From the NCBI GenBank assembly GCA_013153135.1, contig JAADFA010000151.1:1-14154 (forward strand): a stretch of 14,154 nt of DNA. Reading direction: 5' to 3'. Positions 1-6,150 of the stretch are shown here, piece by piece; positions within the stretch are counted from its first letter, which is position 1, and each line of letters begins with the position of its first letter. The DNA comes from Chloroflexota bacterium (lineage in GTDB: Bacteria; Chloroflexota; Anaerolineae; Anaerolineales; DRMV01). Both the position numbers and the translations under genes were made by a program. The notes below the pieces were generated by a model. It searched no databases. It saw only the letters and a list, made by a program, of their open reading frames with translations, and was not told where the DNA came from.

Positions 1-45
1 GTTGTAGAAACGGTCAAGGGGCGAGGGGGAGGCGCAGGCACCGCC

Positions 46-67
46 GCCGCAGGCTGAAGCCTGCGGC
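46..67. repeat. Perfect 10-bp-arm palindrome, REP-like or old terminator stem
   Basis: The arms GCCGCAGGCT (46-55) and AGCCTGCGGC (58-67) are exact reverse complements separated by GA. They would form a very stable hairpin in either DNA strand or in RNA. Only a short T-poor stretch follows (TAGTTTGC), so it is a poor intrinsic terminator. Short palindromes built on GCAGGCT/AGCCTGC are commonly dispersed in intergenic regions of GC-rich bacteria, so a REP-like element is the likelier reading. Copy number cannot be judged from one window. Confidence 0.6.
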
Positions 68-107
68 TAGTTTGCATAAAATTGCACGCGGGTAGTTCAG
101 CCCAACG

Positions 108-147
108 CGCGGGCGGCGAGGATAGCGGGCGGGTTTCGCCGCCCGCG
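108..147. repeat. GC-rich inverted repeat with a duplicated 5' arm
   Basis: Positions 108-118 (CGCGGGCGGCG) and 137-147 (CGCCGCCCGCG) are perfect 11-bp inverted repeats. A second copy of GCGGGCGG at 125-132 can pair instead with 139-146, leaving the six-base loop GTTTCG. Two left arms therefore compete for one right arm. The structure lies upstream of the promoter at 214-222, so it is more likely the end of an upstream transcript or a DNA-level element than a leader of the gene at 248. No T-run follows. Confidence 0.5.
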
Positions 148-213
148 GCATGGGCTTCTACGAGCTTTGCCTGCACCCAGGCCAGCGTGTGCGTCCGAGG
201 ACAGAGGCAGGGC

Positions 214-222
214 TGGTATAAT
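214..222 (+). promoter_or_regulatory. Extended -10 promoter for the SH3b-prepilin peptidase-cdsA unit
   Basis: TGG-TATAAT is a perfect -10 hexamer (217-222) preceded by the extended -10 TG. No good -35 is visible; the 17-bp-spaced hexamer at 194-199 is TCCGAG. The expected transcription start, near 229, gives a leader of about 20 nt before the ATG at 248. The same nine bases occur in the promoter at 2448-2456, which strengthens the call. Confidence 0.6.
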
Positions 223-234
223 GAAGCCTCGCAC

Positions 235-238
235 GAGG
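235..238 (+). promoter_or_regulatory. Ribosome binding site inside a small hairpin
   Basis: GAGG (235-238) lies 9 nt before the ATG at 248. It forms the right arm of the small inverted repeat CCTCG-CA-CGAGG (227-238). If transcription begins near 229, only part of the left arm would be in the RNA, so sequestration is uncertain. Confidence 0.35.
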
Positions 239-247
239 TAGACCCCG

Positions 248-859
248 ATGAACGCGCACCTGATGTCGCGCTTGGTCCGTTGGAGCGTTGCCCTGGGGAG
301 CGGTCTTGCCTGGTTGCTGCTCATATTGTTGAGCACGCAACGTAGCCTCGCGCAAACTCCCGATCCTTTGGCCTCGCCAACCTTCGATGGTCCGTACATC
401 ATCGTCACCGGAAATGAGGAGCCACAAATCAACGTCCGTGCGGGGCCGAGCGTGGATTATGAATCGGTCGGCATTCTCGTAGTAGGGCAACGGGCCCGGG
501 CCCTCGCTCGTACCCAAAATTGGGTTCAAATCGAATACCCCGGCGGTCCCAACGGCACGGGATGGGTCTTTGCCCCTCTGGTCCGCATTGAAAACGGTTT
601 GCCCCCTTTGGTTACCCCGCCACCGACCCCAACGCCCGAGTTTATTCCGACCACCGACCCCACCTTAGCTGCCCAATACGACCTGGGCGTCACGTACACC
701 CCTTTACCTACGTTCACTCCCCCGCCTTCGTTGGTCATACCAACCTATCCCCCGCCACCTCGGCCATGGAGCGATCGCTTCCCTATGGCCGTGGCCATTC
801 TAAGCCTATTCGTCTTAGGTGTGCTTGGGATGGTTATCTCGTTCTTACAGGAACGCTAA
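248..859 (+). CDS. Secreted, membrane-anchored SH3b-domain protein
   Basis: This 203-residue protein has an N-terminal hydrophobic segment (about 15-28) and a signal-peptidase-like site after Ala35 (SLA-Q). A bacterial SH3 domain spans about 48-108 and shows the typical INVRAGPSVDYESVG start and GTGWVFAPLV end. A Pro/Thr-rich linker (about 112-175) leads to a C-terminal transmembrane helix (about 178-199) and a short charged tail. SH3b domains commonly bind peptidoglycan or other wall ligands; here the domain would sit outside the cytoplasmic membrane. There is no catalytic domain, so a wall-sensing or scaffolding role is inferred. The stop is 1 bp before the next ATG, indicating co-transcription with the prepilin peptidase gene. 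The ATG at 248 is chosen for its GAGG and the promoter just upstream. Confidence 0.8.
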   Translation: MNAHLMSRLVRWSVALGSGLAWLLLILLSTQRSLAQTPDPLASPTFDGPYIIVTGNEEPQINVRAGPSVDYESVGILVVGQRARALARTQNWVQIEYPGGPNGTGWVFAPLVRIENGLPPLVTPPPTPTPEFIPTTDPTLAAQYDLGVTYTPLPTFTPPPSLVIPTYPPPPRPWSDRFPMAVAILSLFVLGVLGMVISFLQER

Positions 860-860
860 C

Positions 861-1568
861 ATGGACGCGCGCGTCATGACCAGTTTATTCCTCTTGTTAC
901 TTGGCGGCCTTGCGGGGTTGCTGCTTGACGGGGTGGCTACGGTCATTTTGCGCGCTACGTGGCAAGGGCTCACTCATTGCGAACGTTGCGGCGCGCGACT
1001 AGGTTGGACCGCGCGCTGGCGCCGGTGTCCCCATTGCGGGCATTGGCCACGACGGCCTTGGGTAATGGCTGGTCTGTTGGCGCTGGTGAGCGCGGGGCTG
1101 CCATGGCTTGGCCGGTGGCCTGTGCTCGCGTTGTGGCCTGTAACCGCGTGCTTTTTTCTGCATGCGGTTATTGATTGGGAAGATCGTCTGGTTTATACCC
1201 CTTTGGTTAGCGTCGCTATCCTCATATGCGGTGCCATTGGGGTTTGGATGCACGGCCTCGCGTCCACGTTGCTGGGTTTGCTAATCGGCGCGGGCGGGAT
1301 GGGAGTGCTTTATGGCCTAGGCGTGCTTTTTGTGCGTTGGCGCGGCTTGGGCGACGTATGGCTGGGCGGCTTGGTCGGTGTCGTGCTGGGTTGGCCGGGT
1401 GTGATCGCTGGGCTCACCCTCGGCACCATGCTCGCGGGCCTGTATGCGTTGGGCGTGGTGCTCTATTATGCGCTTCGGCATCGGCAGTGGGTGGGCGAGC
1501 AGCCCATCCCTTACGGCCCGTTTTTGCTGTTGGGCGCGTGGCTCTTGCTTTTGGGGCAGGGAAGCTAA
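861..1568 (+). CDS. Prepilin peptidase-like A24 membrane protease
   Basis: This is a 235-residue polytopic membrane protein. It has two CxxC pairs near the N terminus (Cys40/Cys43 and Cys56/Cys59), the zinc-ribbon-like loop of PilD-type peptidases. The two aspartates of the A24 family are present: Asp105 in AVIDWEDRL and Asp165 in GLGDVWLGG. The tail motif IPYGPFLLLGA is also typical. Family members cleave prepilin leaders at the inner membrane face and often N-methylate the new end. Oddities: the usual Lys after GDV is Trp167, the gap between the CxxC pairs is only 12 residues, and the N-terminal methylase region is short, so methylation may be lost. No pilin or pilus gene is in the window. 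The ATG at 861 is preferred to an upstream in-frame ATG at 819, which lies inside the SH3b gene; AGGA at 848-851 is the likely ribosome binding site. Confidence 0.78.
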   Translation: MDARVMTSLFLLLLGGLAGLLLDGVATVILRATWQGLTHCERCGARLGWTARWRRCPHCGHWPRRPWVMAGLLALVSAGLPWLGRWPVLALWPVTACFFLHAVIDWEDRLVYTPLVSVAILICGAIGVWMHGLASTLLGLLIGAGGMGVLYGLGVLFVRWRGLGDVWLGGLVGVVLGWPGVIAGLTLGTMLAGLYALGVVLYYALRHRQWVGEQPIPYGPFLLLGAWLLLLGQGS

Positions 1569-1602
1569 ACCCTCGCGGCCCGTTCTTCGAGGAGGGCTTG
1601 CA

Positions 1603-2409
1603 ATGCTCAAACAGCGGATCCTGGTTGCGGCCTTGGGACTGCCGTTACTTATCGGCCTGGTGTTCAGTCCTGTGCTCGCGTTCGCGGGCGTAGTGCTCGT
1701 GGCCCTGCTCGTGGCCGCGTGGGAGTTTCACCATCTCATTCCCTTGGATGCGCGCTTGCCTAGCTGGTCCACTATCCTGGGGGTCGCGTTGCCCTTATTG
1801 GGTTGGGTGGTGGCGTTGCGCCCGAACACTGCGGTCGTGGCCGGTCTGATGGTTAGTTTGCTTGGGCTGAGCACTTTGGCCCTGGTGCGCTACGAGCGAG
1901 GACACGACCGCGCGGGCACCGGCTTGGCCTATGGGGTTTTGGCCGCGGTGTATTTGGGGGTACTGGGCGGCTTCCTGATTGGCTTGCGCGCACAAGCTGG
2001 ACCTTGGGGTTGGCTTTGGGCTTTGAGCGTGGTTTGGGTCAATGATTCAAGCGCGTACTTCGTCGGGCGGCGATGGGGACATCACGCGATGAGTCCCCGC
2101 CTGAGCCCGAAAAAGACGTGGGAGGGCTTTTGGGGCGGGGTGGCCGTGGCTGTGCTTTATGGCCTAACCTTTCCTTGGGTGGGCGAGGCCTTGGGAGGCG
2201 GTCCTTTCCCGACGTCCTGGGTAGCGCGGTTGGGCCTGGTGCTTAGCTTGGCCCTGCTCACACCCTTGGGTGATCTCACCGAAAGTTTGCTCAAGCGTCA
2301 AGCCGGGGTCAAGGATTCGGGACATTGGTTGCCCGGCCACGGCGGCATCCTTGACCGCGTGGACGCTTGGCTTTGGGCTGGTGTTTTGGCCTACGCGTGG
2401 TTAGGATAA
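1603..2409 (+). CDS. cdsA: Phosphatidate cytidylyltransferase (CDP-diacylglycerol synthase)
   Basis: CdsA makes CDP-diacylglycerol from CTP and phosphatidic acid in the cytoplasmic membrane, the branch point for all phospholipid head groups. The 268-residue protein is almost entirely hydrophobic helices. It carries the full family signature near its C terminus: SLLKRQAGVKDSGHWLPGHG followed by GILDRVD, which includes the conserved KR, KD, PGHGG and DR-D residues. The upstream motif SPKKTWEGFWGG is also characteristic. The ATG at 1603 is set by a strong AGGAGG (1590-1595) 7 nt upstream; earlier in-frame ATGs lie inside the preceding gene. It follows the prepilin peptidase gene by 34 bp and is the last gene before the promoter-bearing gap. 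Length and motifs are normal, and function is close to certain. Confidence 0.95.
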   Translation: MLKQRILVAALGLPLLIGLVFSPVLAFAGVVLVALLVAAWEFHHLIPLDARLPSWSTILGVALPLLGWVVALRPNTAVVAGLMVSLLGLSTLALVRYERGHDRAGTGLAYGVLAAVYLGVLGGFLIGLRAQAGPWGWLWALSVVWVNDSSAYFVGRRWGHHAMSPRLSPKKTWEGFWGGVAVAVLYGLTFPWVGEALGGGPFPTSWVARLGLVLSLALLTPLGDLTESLLKRQAGVKDSGHWLPGHGGILDRVDAWLWAGVLAYAWLG

Positions 2410-2426
2410 CGCTACGTAACGCAAAT

Positions 2427-2456
2427 TTGACGGTCCGCCAGGCTTGTTGGTATAAT
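2427..2456 (+). promoter_or_regulatory. Strong sigma70-type promoter for the 2507-12994 gene cluster
   Basis: A -35 element TTGACG (2427-2432), an 18-bp spacer and a perfect TATAAT (2451-2456) are present, with an extended -10 TGG at 2448-2450. The expected start, near 2463, gives a leader of about 44 nt before the ATG at 2507. It sits in the only gap above 60 bp between 861 and 12994, so it may drive all ten following genes. No intrinsic terminator is visible between cdsA and this promoter, so read-through from the first unit is possible. Confidence 0.75.
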
Positions 2457-2506
2457 GCCCCCGATTCCACCCGTGCAATACTTGGCACGTCTTGGGAGCC
2501 AGGCTG

Positions 2507-3325
2507 ATGGCATTGAAAGGAAATTTACGCAACTTTTCCTTGGTGCAGTTGCTCCATCTTATCCATTTAGCGCGCAAAGATGGGCGACTGGTCATCGAAG
2601 GTCCTCGTGAAACGGCCGAACTTTACTTCCAAGATGGCAAACTGGTTTACGCGGGCTTTCTGTCCAAGCCGGTAGATCTACTGGACGTGCTCCACCAGCA
2701 AAAAAAGCTCGACCGTGTAAAATATCAAGCGCTGAAAAAGCGCATGAGCAAAATGGATGACAAGGCGTTGGGCTTGTTGCTGGTCAATTCTGGCTATTTT
2801 AAACCAACGGATATTTTAGCGGCTCTTAAACGGCATTATGCAGATATTGTGCGTCACTTGTTCAGCTGGGTCAATGGTCAGTTTGAGTTTCAAAAAAACA
2901 TTCCGCCTCCGCGTGAACGTATTCCCGTACGTTTGAGCCTGGAGAACCTCATCATTGAAGGGACCCGTCAGCTGCGCGAGTGGGAGAGCCTTCAAGCCGA
3001 GATACCTGATTTGGATATGGCGTTGAAGTTCGTGGATCAACCGCGAACGGACGTCAAACAGCTCAAATTAAACGTAGAGGAGTGGCGCTTCCTCTCCTAC
3101 GTTAACCCGCGGAACTCCCTGCGCAAAATTGCACGGGTGCTCAACCTCAGCGAGTTGGAAGTGCGCCGTATCGCGTACGCGCTGATTCAAGCCGGTTTAG
3201 TTGAGCTGGTTCGGCCTGAGGACTATCGACCCAAACGGGTCATCCGGCACGCGTTCGCGAATCGTAGTAAAGAAGAAAGCATCGGATTGGTCCAAAAGCT
3301 CATCGCCCGCATTCGGCGAAGTTAG
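2507..3325 (+). CDS. DUF4388 (PATAN-type) protein with C-terminal winged helix
   Basis: This is a 272-residue soluble protein. Its N-terminal half (about 1-150) fits the DUF4388/PATAN family: it opens with MALKGNLRNFSLVQLLHLI, then GRLVIEG, then LYFQDGKLVYAGF, and later GQFEF. These domains occur beside response regulators and small GTPases in Chloroflexota, Deinococcota and Myxococcota and are thought to mediate signalling protein contacts. Residues about 190-236 (EEWRFLSYVNPRNSLRKIAR onward to AGLVELV) look like a winged helix-turn-helix, as in other long members. The ATG at 2507 is preferred over a TTG at 2492 because GGGAG (2494-2498) is 8 nt upstream of it. The next gene, 39 bp downstream, is a Ras-like GTPase, a recurrent partner. 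Family assignment is from remembered motifs; DNA binding is not assured. Confidence 0.8.
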   Translation: MALKGNLRNFSLVQLLHLIHLARKDGRLVIEGPRETAELYFQDGKLVYAGFLSKPVDLLDVLHQQKKLDRVKYQALKKRMSKMDDKALGLLLVNSGYFKPTDILAALKRHYADIVRHLFSWVNGQFEFQKNIPPPRERIPVRLSLENLIIEGTRQLREWESLQAEIPDLDMALKFVDQPRTDVKQLKLNVEEWRFLSYVNPRNSLRKIARVLNLSELEVRRIAYALIQAGLVELVRPEDYRPKRVIRHAFANRSKEESIGLVQKLIARIRRS

Positions 3326-3364
3326 CCAACCCCGACTCGTAACCTTTGGTCAAGGAAGGGTGAG

Positions 3365-3976
3365 ATGCAAGCAGTAAAGATCGTTGTCACTGGCCCCTTC
3401 GGCGCTGGGAAGACCCAATTCATTAAGACGGTGAGCGAGATTGATGTCGTTGCCACCGAGCGCCGCATCAGCGCGGCTGATGAGCGCGCGCTAAAAGAAT
3501 CCACCACCGTCGCCATGGATTTCGGCCGTATTACCATCGACGATGACCTCGTCCTGTATCTTTTCGGCACGCCGGGCCAGAAACGCTTTGACTTTATGTG
3601 GGAGATCCTCTCAGAGGGGATGCTGGGCTTCATCGTGTTGGTCGACAGCACCCGACCCGAGACCTTCCGCGAAGCCCGCCGTATTTTGGAGACCTTCCGC
3701 GCCTATGCCCCCACGCCGTACGTCGTCGCGGCCAACAAGCAAGACTTGCCCGACGCGTGGGACGTGGAGGACTTGCGTATCGCGCTGCGGCTTCCGGATA
3801 ACGTCAAACTGGTCCCCTGCGTTGCCACGGACAAGGAATCGGTCAAAAAAGTGCTGCTGGAACTGCTGTATAGCATCTTAGAATGGATCGAGAGCGGCGA
3901 GGCCCATCGGCTGCCCAAAGAGATTGAACGGACAGGAGCCTCGTCTTCGGATGATGGAAAACAAAGCGCAGAATAA
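3365..3976 (+). CDS. Small Ras-like GTPase of the MglA/CvnD type
   Basis: This 203-residue cytoplasmic GTPase has its P-loop GPFGAGKT at residues 10-17, with a TT pair near residues 48-49 that could serve as the switch I threonine. The G3 region is FGTPGQ at 67-72, the G4 motif NKQD at 124-127, and the G5-like motif is CVATD. Having Phe-Gly rather than Asp before TPGQ is typical of the bacterial conserved ATP/GTP-binding subgroup that includes the Streptomyces Cvn GTPases. These act as nucleotide-dependent switches with Roadblock-domain partners in polarity or signalling. No Roadblock protein is encoded in this window. A polar Ser/Asp/Lys tail follows the G domain (about residue 185 on). The start has AAGGA 8 nt upstream. 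Its position after a DUF4388 gene and upstream of the phosphorelay suggests a shared signalling role, which is inference. Confidence 0.85.
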   Translation: MQAVKIVVTGPFGAGKTQFIKTVSEIDVVATERRISAADERALKESTTVAMDFGRITIDDDLVLYLFGTPGQKRFDFMWEILSEGMLGFIVLVDSTRPETFREARRILETFRAYAPTPYVVAANKQDLPDAWDVEDLRIALRLPDNVKLVPCVATDKESVKKVLLELLYSILEWIESGEAHRLPKEIERTGASSSDDGKQSAE

Positions 3977-4036
3977 ACGCGAGCCGAACCATGTGGCGGT
4001 CGCCTAGCCCGAACCCTGTAGGAGCAATAGCGGACG

Positions 4037-4846
4037 ATGCCCTCGATTGTAACTCAGCAGGGTATCCTGCATTACGAAGTCATCGGCCGGGGCAAACCCC
4101 TAATCCTGCTCCACGGCTGGCTGGAGTCATGGCGCATTTGGCACAACACCATGACGTACCTAAGCCAGTATTATCGCACCTACGCGCTGGATTTCTGGGG
4201 CTTTGGCGAGTCCGACACCACCGCACGCGCGTACCGGGTCGACGACTTTGTGGAGATGGTCCAATACTTCATGGACCGCTTGGGCATCAGCCAGGCGCCC
4301 ATTATCGGGCACAGCATGGGGGGCACTGTCGCCCTCGCCCTGGCTATCCGATATCCCGAACTGGTCGAACGGGTCGCGGTCATCGGCAGCCCTATCCAGG
4401 GTTCATCCTTGGCCTGGTTCCTCAAACTGGCCAGCCATCCCTTTATTGCCCGAATCGTCTATCGTTGGTCTTTTGTTCTTACGGCGTTGATTCGGTTTTT
4501 GTTCCCCTTAATCACGCCGGACCCGCTATGGCCTGACCGCTTACAACGGGACCTCTCCCAGACCGACCTGGTCGCGTTCTTCCAGAGCATCGGCTCGCTG
4601 CGTGAAGTGGACCTGCGACCCGAGTTGCCCAAAATCAAAGCCCCGGTCCTCGGCATCTACGGCATGCGCGACCCTATCGTCAACCCAAACCAGTGGTTGG
4701 TCCTCAAGCAGGGCGTCGTCCATGCGGAGATCGACCGCCTCGCGACGGCCGGGCACTTCCCCATGTTGGAAGTGCCTTGGAGCTTCAACATCCTGCTCTA
4801 TCGCTTCCTGGCTACGGAAGACGAAGACATGCGCCTTTTGGGGTAA
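4037..4846 (+). CDS. Alpha/beta hydrolase, active-site complete
   Basis: This 269-residue alpha/beta-fold hydrolase has the oxyanion motif LLHGW, a nucleophile elbow GHSMGG with Ser93, an acid candidate Asp212 in GMRDPIV, and catalytic His240 in AGHFPMLE. A cap region of about 60 residues (about 125-190) is hydrophobic and includes a stretch around IARIVYRWSFVLTALIRFLF that could be membrane-associating or lid-forming, suggesting a lipophilic substrate. The exact reaction (esterase, lipase or thioesterase) cannot be read from sequence. It begins 60 bp after the GTPase; AGGAG (4020-4024) is a rather distant 12 nt upstream. Its stop lies 3 bp before the next ATG. It is clearly paralogous to the hydrolase at 11320, sharing LHYEV-GRG, YALDF-G-G, and HFPMLE, but only this copy keeps the serine. 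Confidence 0.85.
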   Translation: MPSIVTQQGILHYEVIGRGKPLILLHGWLESWRIWHNTMTYLSQYYRTYALDFWGFGESDTTARAYRVDDFVEMVQYFMDRLGISQAPIIGHSMGGTVALALAIRYPELVERVAVIGSPIQGSSLAWFLKLASHPFIARIVYRWSFVLTALIRFLFPLITPDPLWPDRLQRDLSQTDLVAFFQSIGSLREVDLRPELPKIKAPVLGIYGMRDPIVNPNQWLVLKQGVVHAEIDRLATAGHFPMLEVPWSFNILLYRFLATEDEDMRLLG

Positions 4847-4849
4847 GGC

Positions 4850-6142
4850 ATGTTCAAGCTTATCTTGCACGAACCCCGTCCCATTTGGCCCTTCAACGAA
4901 CCGGCCCGGGATCTGCGCATCCAGAACAAACCCCTCTGGGTGCTGCAGAACGAAGTATTGCACCCGTGGGCCGAAGGGGAGCTGGTCGTCCAACCCCAAC
5001 AGCCTTGGCCAGAAATCCAAGAGCCCACCCTCGTATATCGTGACAATCTTTACTTTGACCGACCCTTTGTCGAAGCCTTTCTTGAAAAGGCAAAACAGCT
5101 TCGTCGTCCCGCGCGGGTCGCCTTTCGGGAAGATGACCCCGCCTTCAAAAACCATATGCTTCCCTTGTCGGTCTCGTACCAGCGCTACGGTGACCTCTAC
5201 CTGGCCGACATGTGGTATTACCCCCATGGCTTGACCCAAGAGCCTCCCGAGCCCGTGGTCATCGACCTGCAGAGCCGCGAAATTGGCTATTATCACATCC
5301 CCACCTACATGGCCTACAAAGGTGGCGACCTAACCTTTCACGTTCCGCTGCGCGCGCTGGTCGCCATCGACACTTGGGTGCACGTCTACGTGGCTGATAT
5401 TATCTTCGGCCTCTTTACCCGGGGCGCGCGGTTCGAGGATCGCGTCAACCGCGATCCTTTCTACAAGTTCAAGATCCTGCTCAAAGCCATGTTCGAAGGC
5501 AAGCAGGTTTTGCAGAGCTCTGAATTGGTCAAAATTGGGCGCAACTGTTCCATTGACCCCACAGCCATCATCCTCGGCCCAACCACCATCGGCGACAACG
5601 TCACCATCGGCGCGGGCGCGGTGATCGACAATTGCATCATCGGCGACAACGTCAACATCGGCCAGGGCTGCCATTTGCAGCTCTCAGTAGTCGGGGATGG
5701 CGCGTTTTTGCCCTTCCGCGCGTCCCTGTTCATGACTACCCTGATGGACAACAGCATGGTAGCCCAAAACACCTGTTTGCAAATGTGTGTCGTCGGCCGC
5801 AACACCTTCATCGGCGCGGGGACCACGTTCACCGACTTCAACCTGCTCTCCCGGCCCATCAAAGCACGGCGACCCGACGGCCAGCTGGAAGAAACGCCCT
5901 TCCCCGTACTGGGCGGCGCGGTGGGCCATAACTGCCGCATCGGTTCGGGCCTGGTCATCTACCCTGCCCGCACCATCGAGTCGGACGTGGTCCTGGCTGC
6001 CACCGACGAGCGCCGGGTGATCACGCGGGACGTATTTTACGAAGATAGTGATCACCATCGCATCAAGCTTGATTTCAAGGTCCAGCGTCTGTACCCCCGG
6101 CCTCCGGAATTCCCTGGCTATCCTTACTTCAGCAATAAGTAG
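4850..6142 (+). CDS. Left-handed beta-helix (hexapeptide repeat) protein, GlmU-C-like
   Basis: This 430-residue soluble protein has two parts. Residues 1 to about 215 form a region I cannot assign; it is rich in Tyr, Trp and Pro and shows no GxGTRxxP nucleotidyltransferase signature. From about residue 229 to 375 it carries hexapeptide repeats: IGRNCSIDPTAIILGPTTIG, then DNVTIGAGAVIDN, then IIGDNVNIGQG, and later VGRNTFIGAGTTFTDFNLL. These form a left-handed parallel beta-helix as in acyl- and acetyltransferases, and the order VGDGA, then GAGT plus N, resembles the GlmU C-terminal domain. A transfer reaction using acyl-CoA or acyl-ACP is plausible but no catalytic His can be assigned safely. 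It starts 3 bp after the hydrolase stop and ends 8 bp before the acyl-ACP-reductase-like gene, so the three are almost surely co-translated. Confidence 0.75.
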   Translation: MFKLILHEPRPIWPFNEPARDLRIQNKPLWVLQNEVLHPWAEGELVVQPQQPWPEIQEPTLVYRDNLYFDRPFVEAFLEKAKQLRRPARVAFREDDPAFKNHMLPLSVSYQRYGDLYLADMWYYPHGLTQEPPEPVVIDLQSREIGYYHIPTYMAYKGGDLTFHVPLRALVAIDTWVHVYVADIIFGLFTRGARFEDRVNRDPFYKFKILLKAMFEGKQVLQSSELVKIGRNCSIDPTAIILGPTTIGDNVTIGAGAVIDNCIIGDNVNIGQGCHLQLSVVGDGAFLPFRASLFMTTLMDNSMVAQNTCLQMCVVGRNTFIGAGTTFTDFNLLSRPIKARRPDGQLEETPFPVLGGAVGHNCRIGSGLVIYPARTIESDVVLAATDERRVITRDVFYEDSDHHRIKLDFKVQRLYPRPPEFPGYPYFSNK

Positions 6143-6150
6143 CGTTACTC

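Noticed and set aside
85..105. A GCGGGTAGTTCAG-like stretch resembling the start of a tRNA gene.
   Set aside because: No matching T-loop (GGTTCGAATC), anticodon arm or acceptor 3' strand follows; the sequence runs into a GC-rich inverted repeat instead.
3991..4536. A 181-codon plus-strand open frame overlapping the first alpha/beta hydrolase.
   Set aside because: It lies in another frame of a gene with a full catalytic triad, and its Pro/Arg/His-rich product is typical of a shadow frame.
4541..5296. A 251-codon minus-strand open frame across the hydrolase/beta-helix junction.
   Set aside because: It shadows two well-supported plus-strand genes and shows no domain features.
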